In this document: positions 19,901 through 28,595 of the stretch, piece after piece
Position numbering within the stretch: position 1 is the stretch's first letter
How the letters are laid out: each line of letters opens with the position of its first letter
NCBI GenBank assembly: GCA_964586425.1
Contig: CAZPHI010000003.1
Coordinates: 22,572-86,571 of the forward strand
DNA from: CAZPHI01 sp964586425
GTDB lineage: Bacteria; Bacillota; Clostridia; Lachnospirales; Lachnospiraceae
DNA: 64,000 bases
Reading direction: 5' to 3'
Position numbers and translations under genes: made by a program
Notes under the pieces: generated by a model
Seen by the model: only the letters and a program-made list of their open reading frames with translations
The model's database searches: none
What the model was told of the DNA's origin: nothing

Positions 19901-21356
19901 TGATAGAACAACATTAGAAGCTGGTTCAACAGCTGTACAGAATAAGACATTCGTAGAGAGAGCAGCAGCCCTTTCAATTGCTAATGATGTACAGAAGGCA
20001 GCTTTCTATGGTTGTAGAATTATTGGTAGACAGGATACATTATATGGTGGAACAGGTGTTACAGCAGCATTCGATAGATGTCAGATCATGGGTGCTTGTG
20101 ATTTCATCTTCGGTGGAATGACAGCAGTATTCAACAAGTGTGATCTTGTTATGAATACAAGTGAAGTTAACACAGATGTTGCATATATCACAGCTCCACA
20201 GCAAGGCGCTGATACAAGAGGTTACCTCATGTATGAGTGTACAATCAAATCAACAACTCCAGGTGTAGATACAGCTTCAGCTAAACCATCTAAACCAGGT
20301 TTCTTTGGTAGACCATGGGCAGCAGGTACTGCAGAGGTTGTTTACTACAATACAAAGATTGAAACAACAACAAATACAACAGGTGACACACCAGTATCAT
20401 TAATCGATCCAGCTGGATGGAATAATACATTAAGTGGAACATCTCCATTCATGTATGAATATGGTACAGTTGAAAAATCTGGTGTTGATAATTCAGCAAA
20501 TAGAGCAGAATGGGCTAATGTACTTACAGAAGCTAAATTACCAGACGATACAGCAATTGAAATCACATCATTCCTTGATTCAACATGGGTTGCTGAATTA
20601 ACAGAGAATGGTTACTTCAAGGTTGATAGTGTTGAAGCTTTCGTTCAGAGACTTTACACAACAATCCTTGGTAGAGAAGCAGAAGCAGCAGGTCTTACAG
20701 CTTGGGTAGATGGATTAAACAATGCTCAGGTTACACCAGCAGAAGCTATTAACTACTTTGTAAATGGTGCAGAATATCTTGCAATGAATAAGACAAGCGA
20801 AGAGTTTGTAACAGATATGTATAATGCAATTATGGGACGTACTCCAGATGGTGATGGACTTGCAGTTTGGAAAGATCTTGTAGACGGCGGTGTATCTTAT
20901 ACATTTGTTGCAGCTCAGTTTGCTACATCTACTGAGTTTGACGAAATCTGTGAAGGATATGGTATTGCAGAGACAGGTACTATTGCAGTTACAGAAAATC
21001 GTGATCAGAATGTTAAGGTTACAAAATTCATGCAGACAATCTACTCTCAGATCTTTGGACGTAAAGGTGATGTAGAAGGCCTTAATACATGGACAGGTGC
21101 ATTGAATGCATCTCAGGTTACTCCACAGGAGGCTATTAAGTTATTCCTTACATCTGATGAAGCAGTAGCAGCAGGATGGACAGACGCTGATTATATCAAA
21201 GTATTATACCGTGTATTCATGGGTAGAGAAGTTGAAGATCAGGCAACATTAGATGGATGGGTTGGATATGTTGGATCTCATTCAAGAGATGCTGCATTCG
21301 ATATGTTCAAGGATTCAGCAGAATTCACAGCAGTAATTGCTGATCTTTTCAAGTAA
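16905..21356 (+). CDS. Secreted multidomain pectinesterase with DUF4214 modules
   Basis: A 1483-residue exported enzyme that removes methyl esters from pectin. The signal peptide (basic start, hydrophobic core at about 12-33) is clear. Three modules open with a Trp-Asp-Phe motif (about residues 63, 222 and 688); between them are small beta-sandwich repeats resembling carboxypeptidase regulatory domains (about 425-650). The pectin methylesterase beta-helix spans about 828-1170 with the motifs Q1043-D1044-T-L, D1066-F-I-F-G and R1136-P-W. Two DUF4214 modules (about 1244-1350 and 1372-1483) end the protein; these are common on secreted Lachnospiraceae proteins. ATG 16905 has GGGAGG 7 bases upstream. 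The coding sequence is strongly biased to ACA, GCA and GTA codons, as expected for high expression. A terminator follows. Confidence 0.94.
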   Translation: MKSEFMKRLKKVSAALLAVAMMFTSFPQAFTMLAKATDYPTATDTTVGTVEVGEWVSNARTTTWDFVTNGLATGSKSLAAGDTVNGIGVVAPSVSLKSGNAGISINGTGEITLPLDADTTSATVTFTLTSNNTQRYIVIGGTRVYHNVGNAEYTDGDLVIDTTKTGTVEVSGDAISDGKIHITVGSEASVSSQENKIGKIVLTESREEAPKPEVVGNGKADVWDFGAEALDTAKYNNILTVANMNANIYPDTVTAGTSGNANGDFTIDLDADGVINNNDIAFTGGGKVNHRLRTSNTELTRYDTKTLKDVNGTVYNGYVYSNSGNNTAVSIQVYLYAGDKLDVVLSSNGGNNLYNLVSPNGDIQEFQYVAGQKGTEDVEGEGGVITPTEFTANADTAHFYAAEEGVYTLCSTNEKLAVARLTRTHTTPVTVTGSVTAPATIPAGYSVVFTNNQSGVETTAKVKANGSYKVYLYDGYTYNMKLADANGYIISNGDTLEVATGAADMTYAITVKALDLITVTGTITGLDATALAALKLKYVPSEEKIYDPEYTIAPEGTYSVKVEAGVAYTVTVDGVNDYSINSESVALTATEDKTQDIAFTKKPVYPVTVKFEGVTAAQAEAAVVTFKNIEDNYTYTFNPGEAMNLRDGQYSVTAAGLGKAQALKVACFDAIVNGEATEAKLVYSPIADWDFAKVFGAGATVDTYTLPDGVTTESYVAGLKVKNAANNKNLYLLVNADGFIEVPVKAGDKVTVNYCYTAAFTVGEVTVVEKSGSTSKIDSKTFEATEDGVMTINTISGTVPADAAANPGAAVSQTYITGIEVAATADPYKATLTVGADKDFQTVGEAVKAAESMTRTDDQRVTIVIDPGNYEEMFVINGKNITLKNASATPSTDLKDSGVNIDANAVRITSYYGHGYAYYSMGTDCKYNDVILAANQHNGYLSFENPGTGTTSGSYWNSTVVVYADGFEAKDIIFENSFNQYVSDKEAADTLVALSGAKGDRTTLEAGSTAVQNKTFVERAAALSIANDVQKAAFYGCRIIGRQDTLYGGTGVTAAFDRCQIMGACDFIFGGMTAVFNKCDLVMNTSEVNTDVAYITAPQQGADTRGYLMYECTIKSTTPGVDTASAKPSKPGFFGRPWAAGTAEVVYYNTKIETTTNTTGDTPVSLIDPAGWNNTLSGTSPFMYEYGTVEKSGVDNSANRAEWANVLTEAKLPDDTAIEITSFLDSTWVAELTENGYFKVDSVEAFVQRLYTTILGREAEAAGLTAWVDGLNNAQVTPAEAINYFVNGAEYLAMNKTSEEFVTDMYNAIMGRTPDGDGLAVWKDLVDGGVSYTFVAAQFATSTEFDEICEGYGIAETGTIAVTENRDQNVKVTKFMQTIYSQIFGRKGDVEGLNTWTGALNASQVTPQEAIKLFLTSDEAVAAGWTDADYIKVLYRVFMGREVEDQATLDGWVGYVGSHSRDAAFDMFKDSAEFTAVIADLFK

Positions 21357-21395
21357 ATAATAACATGTAATAATATGTATTAATATGTTAATGAG

Positions 21396-21428
21396 AGAAG
21401 CACTTAGGTTGACCTAGGTGCTTCTTTT
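21396..21428 (+). terminator. Terminator of the pectinesterase gene
   Basis: A 14-base stem (21396-21409 with 21412-21425) with one G-T pair, whose tip opens into a small loop, followed by TTTTATT. Confidence 0.85.
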
Positions 21429-21429
21429 A

Positions 21430-21458
21430 TTGAAAAAAAGCATTTGATGTAGTATGAT
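21430..21458 (+). promoter_or_regulatory. Promoter of pth-mfd operon
   Basis: -35 TTGAAA (21430-21435), a 17-bp spacer, and -10 TATGAT (21453-21458), about 38 bases before the pth start and directly after the preceding terminator. Confidence 0.72.
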
Positions 21459-21495
21459 AATAATATTGTTAGCGTGAATGAAAGGACTAAAAAGA

Positions 21496-22053
21496 ATGTA
21501 TATCATAGCAGGTTTAGGAAATCCTACGAAGGAATACGAGGGAACGAGACATAATATCGGGTTTGCTGTAATAGATAAATTGTCAGATGAATACAATATA
21601 GATATGAATATCAAGAAGCATAAAGCCATATGTGGCAAAGGCGTGATAGATGGTAATAAAGTATTACTTGTAAAACCGCAGACATATATGAATCTGAGTG
21701 GGGAAAGCATAAGAGAAGTTATGGAATTCTATAAAGAGGATATAGATAATCTTATAGTAGTATTTGATGATATCAGCCTCGATGTTGCAAAACTTAGATT
21801 ACGTGCAAAAGGCAGCGCTGGTGGACACAATGGTATTAAAAGTATTATTGCATGTTTAGGCAGCTCTGATTTTAAAAGGATAAAGTTTGGAGTAGGTGAC
21901 AAGCCATCAGGGTATGACTTAGCTGATTGGGTACTTGGACATTTTCCAAAGGAATCACAGATGGAGCTTGAAGAAGGTAAAAAGAAAGCATGTGAAGCAG
22001 TTGTATCTATTATGAATGAAGGCATCACAATGGCTATGAATCGTTTCAATTAG
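21496..22053 (+). CDS. pth: Peptidyl-tRNA hydrolase
   Basis: A 185-residue enzyme that releases tRNA from stalled peptidyl-tRNA. The signature G-L-G-N9-P with catalytic H19 (TRHNIGF), the MNLSG segment, the FDDISL aspartate and GSAGGHNGIKSI are all present. ATG 21496 follows AAAGGA and gives the canonical start; the frame also has an ATG at 21478 without a site. It is followed after about 30 bases by mfd, the same order as in bacilli. Confidence 0.95.
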   Translation: MYIIAGLGNPTKEYEGTRHNIGFAVIDKLSDEYNIDMNIKKHKAICGKGVIDGNKVLLVKPQTYMNLSGESIREVMEFYKEDIDNLIVVFDDISLDVAKLRLRAKGSAGGHNGIKSIIACLGSSDFKRIKFGVGDKPSGYDLADWVLGHFPKESQMELEEGKKKACEAVVSIMNEGITMAMNRFN

Positions 22054-22086
22054 AGATTATAGATGATTATTATACGGAGGTAGGAT

Positions 22087-25000
22087 GTGAAAGCATTATT
22101 TGAACCGGTCAGGGAGCTGGCTGGATATGATAAGATAGAGAAGACGCTAAAGAAACCGGGCAGTTCAATAATGATAAGTGGCTGTATTGATTCGCAAAAA
22201 GCGCATCTGCTTAGTGCAATAGCTAACCAGTCTTCTAAGAATATGCTTATAATAGCTAATGATGAGACAAGAGCAAGAATGATATATGATAATATTCATT
22301 TTTACAATCATAATGTGTGTTATTATCCTGCAAAAGATTTTATCTTCTATACAGCAGATGTTCATGGTAATCAGCTGGTTAAGGAAAGACTTGCTGTAGT
22401 CAGCAAAATCTGTAGTAATCAGACTAATATAGTAATTACAACGATTGATGGCTGTGCTGATTATCTAATGCCGATTGAGATGTACAAAGAGAATACGCTT
22501 TCATGGAATGAAGGTGACTGTCTGGATGTTGAAGCATTTAAAAGTAAGATGATAGAACTGGGCTATGATAGACAGGGACAGGTTGACGCACCGGGGCAGT
22601 TCGCAATACGAGGCGGAATTATAGACGTATATACATTGACTGATGATGCTCCAATTAGAATCGAGTTGTTTGATGATGAGATAGATTCTATTCGTTATTT
22701 TGATGTGGAGAGTCAGCGTTCAATTGACAGAATTGATAGCATAACCATATTTCCAGCAACAGAGATGATACTTGATAAGAATGCGGTTGGAGCAGGAATA
22801 AGTACACTCAAGCAGCAGTTGAAGGAACAGATGGCATTATTTGCTAAGCAGAAGGACAGTGACAAAGACAATAGTGCATATGAGGCAATACGCAGACTTA
22901 AAGATATAGAGCTGCAGCTTAAGTATCCAGAGGAGCTTGATTACGAGAAATATGTAACAGCATTTATGAAGAATAATGTATCCTTTGTGGATTATTTTGA
23001 TAAGGATGATACAGTTATATGTCTGGACGAACCTAACCGACTGAAGGAACGTATGGATTTTGTGGAATATGAATTCAGCGACAGTATGACTAACAGACTG
23101 AACAGCGGCTATATTCTTCCATGCCAGAGCAATGTAATCTATGATACTGCACAGATTTATGCAAAATTCGCAGCATGGCCTGTTGTTGCACTTTCAACCC
23201 TTGAGTATAAACCAATGCTTATGAATATTACGGAGCATATAAGGCTTGAGACAAAGTCAATTAATTCATATAATAATCGATTTGAATTTCTCGCAGAGGA
23301 TTTGCAGAGATATAAGAAGAATGGATACAGAGTGGTGCTGGTAAGCAATTCGCGAACCAGAGCGAACAGACTGGCTGCAGATTTGAAGGAGTACCAGCTA
23401 AATGCTTATTTTAGTGAAGATTTTGACAAAGCCGTAGATAAAGGCTGCATTATGGTTACTTACGGCAATATTCACAAAGGCTTTGAATATCCACTAATCG
23501 GGTTTGTAGTGATAGCCGAGAGTGATATATTCGGACAGGAAAAGAAGCAAAAAGCCAAAAGGAAGCAATACGAAGGTAAGGCGATTGCAAGCTTTAATGA
23601 TCTAAGCATTGGTGATTATGTAGTTCATGAGAACCACGGACTTGGTATATATCGTGGAATAGAAAAGGTTACAGTTGACCGTATAGAAAAAGACTATATT
23701 AAAATCGAGTATAGCAATAATGGTAATTTGTATATTCTGGCAACGCAGCTTGATATGCTTCAGAAATATGCTAATTCAGAGGCTAAGGCACCAAAGCTTA
23801 ACAAGCTTGGAAGTCAGGAATGGAATAAGACTAAGGACAAGGTGCATGGTGCAGTAGAAGAAGTTGCTAAAGACCTTGTAGAACTATATGCAAAGCGTCA
23901 GAATGAACGTGGACACAGCTTTGGCCCTGATACAGTATGGCAGACGGAATTTGAAGAGATGTTTCCATATGACGAGACACAGGATCAGCTTTCAGCTATA
24001 GAAGATACAAAAAGGGATATGGAAAGCACCAAAATCATGGACAGACTTATCTGTGGAGATGTTGGCTATGGTAAGACAGAGATAGCCATAAGAGCAGCTT
24101 TTAAGGCTGTACAGGATGGTAAGCAGGTTGCATATCTTGTTCCAACAACTATTCTTGCGCAGCAGCATTATAATACATTTGAACAGAGAATGACCAATTA
24201 TCCCGTTAATGTGGAATTGTTATCTAGATTCAAGACCGCAAAACAGGTAAAAGAGATTAAAGAAGGTCTCAAAAAGGGTAGTATTGATATTCTAGTAGGA
24301 ACACATAAGATATTATCAAAGGATATACAGTTTAAGGATTTGGGACTACTTATTATAGATGAAGAACAGAGATTTGGCGTTACGCACAAAGAAAAAATCA
24401 AGAAAATGAAAGAGAATATTGATGTATTAACACTTAGTGCGACACCAATTCCAAGAACGCTGCATATGAGCCTTGTTGGAATAAGGGATATGAGTGTACT
24501 TGAGGAACCGCCTGTAGACAGACTTCCTATTCAGACATTCGTTACAGAGCATAATGATGAGATGATTCGTGAAGCAATTAATAGGGAAATTGGACGAAAC
24601 GGACAGGTCTATTATGTGTATAACAAGGTCAAGAATATTGATGAAGTAGCTATGCATGTTGCGCAACTCGTCCCTGAGGCGAATGTAGCATTTGCCCATG
24701 GACAGATGGATGAAAAGACATTAGAGAATATTATGTATGAGTTCATCAATGGTGAGATAGATGTGCTTGTGTCAACAACAATTATTGAGACGGGTCTGGA
24801 TATATCTAATGTCAATACAATTATTATAGAAGATTCGGATAAGTTCGGACTTTCTCAGCTGTATCAGCTTAGAGGACGTGTAGGAAGATCTAATAGAACG
24901 GCATATGCTTTCCTTCTGTATAAGCGCGACCGAATGCTGAAAGAAGCAGCAGAGAAGAGACTGCATGCAATAAGAGAATTTACCGATTTGGGTTCAGGCT

Positions 25001-25662
25001 TTAAGATAGCAATGAGGGATCTGGAAATCCGTGGAGCCGGTAATGTTCTTGGACAGCGACAGCATGGCCATATGGCAGCAGTAGGTTACGATTTGTATTG
25101 TAAGATGCTTAACGAGGCAGTTAACAGCTTGAAAGGTATCAAGAATCAGAATCCATTTGAGACCTGTGTAGATCTTAATGTTGATGCATATATTCCATCC
25201 ACTTATATAAAGAGTGAATATCAAAAGCTGGATGTGTACAAGAGAATTGCGGGAATTGAGAATAAAGATGAGTTAATGGATATGCAGGATGAACTGATGG
25301 ATAGATTTGGTGATTTGCCAAAATCAGCAATTAACCTTCTAAAGATTGCAATGATTAAATCAAAGGCGCATAGATGTGGAATTATTGAGATTAAGGGAGG
25401 CTTGGATAGCGCGGTTCTTCCTGCTGTATGGAGAATAACTATACGAATGTATGGTAAAGCGGATATAGATGCTGGCAGGATACCAGCACTCCTAGAACTT
25501 CATAAGGATGTTCTCAAATTCAAGGTTGAAAAAGAGCCTTTATTCACACTTACGATACAAAAGAAGTATGCAAAAGATGCGGATGCATTGCTTGAACAGC
25601 TATCAGATATACTTGATGATTTTGAAGTGATGCTTAGTTACGACAGGAATGAGGAAATATAA
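22087..25662 (+). CDS. mfd: Transcription-repair coupling factor
   Basis: An 1191-residue Mfd, the DNA translocase that removes RNA polymerase stalled at lesions and recruits UvrA. The order is complete: UvrB-like N-terminal domain, RNA polymerase interaction domain with GDYVVHENHGLG around 515-530, translocase motor with Walker A GDVGYGKTE at about 657 and a DEEQ box at about 758, the conserved LRGRVGRS motif near 930, and a C-terminal TRCF domain. It starts at GTG 22087 with GGAGG upstream; the ATG overlapping it runs into a stop. A TetR gene follows by 2 bases. Confidence 0.96.
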   Translation: MKALFEPVRELAGYDKIEKTLKKPGSSIMISGCIDSQKAHLLSAIANQSSKNMLIIANDETRARMIYDNIHFYNHNVCYYPAKDFIFYTADVHGNQLVKERLAVVSKICSNQTNIVITTIDGCADYLMPIEMYKENTLSWNEGDCLDVEAFKSKMIELGYDRQGQVDAPGQFAIRGGIIDVYTLTDDAPIRIELFDDEIDSIRYFDVESQRSIDRIDSITIFPATEMILDKNAVGAGISTLKQQLKEQMALFAKQKDSDKDNSAYEAIRRLKDIELQLKYPEELDYEKYVTAFMKNNVSFVDYFDKDDTVICLDEPNRLKERMDFVEYEFSDSMTNRLNSGYILPCQSNVIYDTAQIYAKFAAWPVVALSTLEYKPMLMNITEHIRLETKSINSYNNRFEFLAEDLQRYKKNGYRVVLVSNSRTRANRLAADLKEYQLNAYFSEDFDKAVDKGCIMVTYGNIHKGFEYPLIGFVVIAESDIFGQEKKQKAKRKQYEGKAIASFNDLSIGDYVVHENHGLGIYRGIEKVTVDRIEKDYIKIEYSNNGNLYILATQLDMLQKYANSEAKAPKLNKLGSQEWNKTKDKVHGAVEEVAKDLVELYAKRQNERGHSFGPDTVWQTEFEEMFPYDETQDQLSAIEDTKRDMESTKIMDRLICGDVGYGKTEIAIRAAFKAVQDGKQVAYLVPTTILAQQHYNTFEQRMTNYPVNVELLSRFKTAKQVKEIKEGLKKGSIDILVGTHKILSKDIQFKDLGLLIIDEEQRFGVTHKEKIKKMKENIDVLTLSATPIPRTLHMSLVGIRDMSVLEEPPVDRLPIQTFVTEHNDEMIREAINREIGRNGQVYYVYNKVKNIDEVAMHVAQLVPEANVAFAHGQMDEKTLENIMYEFINGEIDVLVSTTIIETGLDISNVNTIIIEDSDKFGLSQLYQLRGRVGRSNRTAYAFLLYKRDRMLKEAAEKRLHAIREFTDLGSGFKIAMRDLEIRGAGNVLGQRQHGHMAAVGYDLYCKMLNEAVNSLKGIKNQNPFETCVDLNVDAYIPSTYIKSEYQKLDVYKRIAGIENKDELMDMQDELMDRFGDLPKSAINLLKIAMIKSKAHRCGIIEIKGGLDSAVLPAVWRITIRMYGKADIDAGRIPALLELHKDVLKFKVEKEPLFTLTIQKKYAKDADALLEQLSDILDDFEVMLSYDRNEEI

Positions 25663-25664
25663 AG

Positions 25665-26228
25665 ATGCAAAAGATAAGTAAAGTAAAAGTCGCTTTAGCT
25701 GAGAGCTTTAAGGATTTGGTAAAACAGGTTCCAATTGATAAGATAACAATCAAAGATATTACGGACAGGGCAGGCGTTATACGTGTGACATTCTACAATC
25801 ATTTTCAGGATAAGTATGATTTGCTTGAATGGATAATCCGTAATGAGATTCTAGCTCCTATAGACATTCTGCTAGGTAATGAGATGATAAAAGAAGCATT
25901 GATTATTATATTCAATAATGTACTAAAGGATAAAGAGTTCTATCGCAAAGTTGCTAAGCTAGACGGACAGAATTCATTTGAATATATTGTAAATGCTTGT
26001 ATCTATGAGATACTCTATGATTTTATCAAGAATACTTCCGGAAGCAGAAGCTCAAAACATCCATGGTTAACTAATGAACACCTGGCTATGTACTATGCGC
26101 AGTCGATGACATTCATAGTTGTTAATTGGATAAAGACAGGAATGAGTGCAACACCGGAAGAGATGGCAATTACCTATGAATATCTTATTGATAATTCAAT
26201 GATAGATATAGTCAAAGATATGGTATAA
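25665..26228 (+). CDS. TetR-family transcriptional regulator
   Basis: A 187-residue regulator. The N-terminal helix-turn-helix (TIKDITDRAGV-x5-YNHFQDKYDLLEWI at about 25-55) is of the DhaS/AcrR-like type, and the rest is an all-helical ligand/dimerisation domain. The start is 2 bases after the mfd stop, with a GAGG 10 bases upstream inside mfd. It precedes an MMPL exporter, which is its most likely target, although a terminator-like hairpin separates them. The ligand is unknown. Confidence 0.88.
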   Translation: MQKISKVKVALAESFKDLVKQVPIDKITIKDITDRAGVIRVTFYNHFQDKYDLLEWIIRNEILAPIDILLGNEMIKEALIIIFNNVLKDKEFYRKVAKLDGQNSFEYIVNACIYEILYDFIKNTSGSRSSKHPWLTNEHLAMYYAQSMTFIVVNWIKTGMSATPEEMAITYEYLIDNSMIDIVKDMV

Positions 26229-26347
26229 TATATACACAGTGATGGAAAAACATTTACAATAATGTATTCAAAAAATATACAAACAAGCATGAATGTATAG
26301 GACAATAAAACTTACCCACCTTTGTGTCGTAATTTTTCATACAGATA

Positions 26348-26381
26348 AAAAGAATTGGATATTTTCATATCCGGTTCTTTT
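26348..26381 (+). terminator. Terminator after TetR gene
   Basis: A 15-bp stem with two G-T pairs (26348-26362 with 26367-26381), a 4-base loop and then a run of T. It lies only about 45 bases before the MMPL gene start, so it could also act as an attenuator of that gene. Confidence 0.82.
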
Positions 26382-26428
26382 TTTTATTATCACTACATCA
26401 GAAAGATAAAGAAAGGATATGAAAAGAC

Positions 26429-28501
26429 ATGAACAAGGTAGGAGAGAAAATAGTAAAGTTCAGAATTCCAATCTTCATAATTAGTCTGCTGCTATTAATT
26501 CCAGCGGCGATTGGATATTTTAATACTCGTGTTAACTATGATATATTGTCATATCTGCCAAGTGATATTGAAACAATGCAGGGACAGGACATATTGGTTG
26601 ACCAGTTTGGAACAGGTGCATTCTCATTATTTGTTGTTGAGGGTATGGATGCGAAGGATGTATCAAATCTGAAAGCACAGATTGAAAAAGTTGAGCATGT
26701 AGACAAGGTAGTATGGTATGACAGTTTTGTGGATGTGTCAGTTCCAATGTCACTACTTCCAGACAAATTAAAAGATGTATTTAACAATGGTGATAGTACA
26801 TTAATGGCGATTATATTCGACAGTACAATGTCATCTGATGAAACGATGGGCGCCATAGAGGATATTAGGGATATTGCAGGAAAGCAATGCTTCTTAAGCG
26901 GTATGGCAGCAGTTGTAACAGATACGAAGAATCTATCTGAAAACGAAACACCAATATATGTATTAATTGCAGTAATTCTATCAAGTATAGTTTTGGCAGT
27001 AACAATGGATTCATTCCTTGTTCCCGTATTCTTCCTACTAAGTATTGGTATAGCGATTGTATATAACCTAGGTACTAATATCTTCTTAGGGCAGATTTCA
27101 TACATAACAAAAGCTTTAAGTGCCGTTCTTCAGTTAGGTGTAACAATGGATTATTCAATCTTCTTGTGGCACAGCTATCAGGAGCAGTTAGCAGAACATC
27201 CTGATAATAAGAATAAAGCAATGAGTAATGCTATTGCAGCTACCATTACTTCCGTAGTTGGTAGTTCAATTACAACAGTTGCAGGCTTCGTTGCATTATG
27301 CTTTATGAGCTTTACACTTGGTCTTGACCTTGGTGTTGTAATGGCCAAAGGTGTTATATTCGGCGTTATCTGTTGTATAACAGTATTACCAGCAATGATT
27401 CTTATCTTTGATAAAGCAATCGAGAAGACAAAACATAGACCATTCTTCCCAGAGATAAAGAAATTGCCAGCATTTATCGCAAAGCATTATAAATTAGTAC
27501 TTATTCTATTCATAATAATCTGGATTCCAGCAATCTATGGTTATACACATACATCAGTATATTATAATCTTGATTCTTCTCTTCCAGAAGACTTAGCAAG
27601 TATAACCGCTAATGAAAAGCTTAATTCAGAATTTGATATGAACTCAACACATATGTTACTTGTGGATGCGAATGTTTCTTCAAGCGATGTATATAAGATG
27701 TGTCAGGAGATGGAGCAGATTGATGGTGTAAGTAATATTGTAGGACTTGACGCATTGGTTGGTCCAACAATTCCAGATTCAATGGTTCCGGATTCAATTA
27801 AGAAGGTTCTTGAGAATGAGAATTGGAAATTGATGCTTGTAATGAGCAAATATAAAGTAGCCACTGATGAAGTAAATGATCAGATTGACCAGCTGAATAC
27901 AATACTTGATAAATACGATAAGAAAGGAATGCTTGTAGGTGAAGCACCTTGTACAAAGGATCTTATCGAGATAACAGATAAGGATTTCCAGACAGTTAAT
28001 ATTGTATCAATCGGTGCCATCTTCTTAATTATAGCGTTCGTATTCAAATCAATCAGTTTACCAATTATTCTGGTTGCTGTAATTGAATTTGCAATATTCA
28101 TTAATATGGGTATTCCATTCTATACAGGAACGACACTTCCATTCATTGCATCAATTGTAATTGGTACAATTCAGTTAGGTGCAACTGTCGATTACGCAAT
28201 TCTTATGACAACAAGATATAAGAAAGAACGTAATGCAGGAATGAGCAAACAGGATGCTATTATGATAGCTCATGGAACATCAACAACATCAATCATTGTT
28301 AGTGCATTAAGCTTCTTTGCAGCAACATTCGGTGTTGGTATGTATTCTAATATTGATATGATTAGTGCTTTGTGTTCACTCATGGCACGAGGTGCAATTA
28401 TCAGTATGTTCGTTGTATTACTTGTATTACCAGCAACATTAATGCTGTTTGATAAACTTATAATTCACACAAGTATTGGTTTTAAACCAAAGAAGAATTA
28501 A
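26429..28501 (+). CDS. MMPL/RND-family membrane exporter
   Basis: A 690-residue membrane protein with the duplicated RND architecture: TM1 (about 12-30), an extracytoplasmic domain, then a block of five membrane helices (about 175-335), and the same pattern repeated (TM at about 350-370, second outer domain, five helices at about 530-680). The G-x-x-x-D-Y motifs in each block (LGVTMDYSIFL and LGATVDYAILM) are the proton-relay pattern of MMPL proteins. It is a compact form. The upstream TetR regulator and the downstream L-x-x-G repeat lipoprotein suggest an export system for a lipid or surface compound; the substrate is not visible. Confidence 0.92.
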   Translation: MNKVGEKIVKFRIPIFIISLLLLIPAAIGYFNTRVNYDILSYLPSDIETMQGQDILVDQFGTGAFSLFVVEGMDAKDVSNLKAQIEKVEHVDKVVWYDSFVDVSVPMSLLPDKLKDVFNNGDSTLMAIIFDSTMSSDETMGAIEDIRDIAGKQCFLSGMAAVVTDTKNLSENETPIYVLIAVILSSIVLAVTMDSFLVPVFFLLSIGIAIVYNLGTNIFLGQISYITKALSAVLQLGVTMDYSIFLWHSYQEQLAEHPDNKNKAMSNAIAATITSVVGSSITTVAGFVALCFMSFTLGLDLGVVMAKGVIFGVICCITVLPAMILIFDKAIEKTKHRPFFPEIKKLPAFIAKHYKLVLILFIIIWIPAIYGYTHTSVYYNLDSSLPEDLASITANEKLNSEFDMNSTHMLLVDANVSSSDVYKMCQEMEQIDGVSNIVGLDALVGPTIPDSMVPDSIKKVLENENWKLMLVMSKYKVATDEVNDQIDQLNTILDKYDKKGMLVGEAPCTKDLIEITDKDFQTVNIVSIGAIFLIIAFVFKSISLPIILVAVIEFAIFINMGIPFYTGTTLPFIASIVIGTIQLGATVDYAILMTTRYKKERNAGMSKQDAIMIAHGTSTTSIIVSALSFFAATFGVGMYSNIDMISALCSLMARGAIISMFVVLLVLPATLMLFDKLIIHTSIGFKPKKN

Positions 28502-28595
28502 TAATAAATGCTACTAATTAATATATGCTGCGGCGGATATAGAAGCGTTAGCTGCTGTATATTGAATGATAGGACGCTTCAGAATGGAGACAGTT

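Noticed and set aside
26536..27105. Long open frame on the minus strand inside the MMPL gene
   Set aside because: It is antisense to a clear exporter gene, has no ribosome binding site and no family features.
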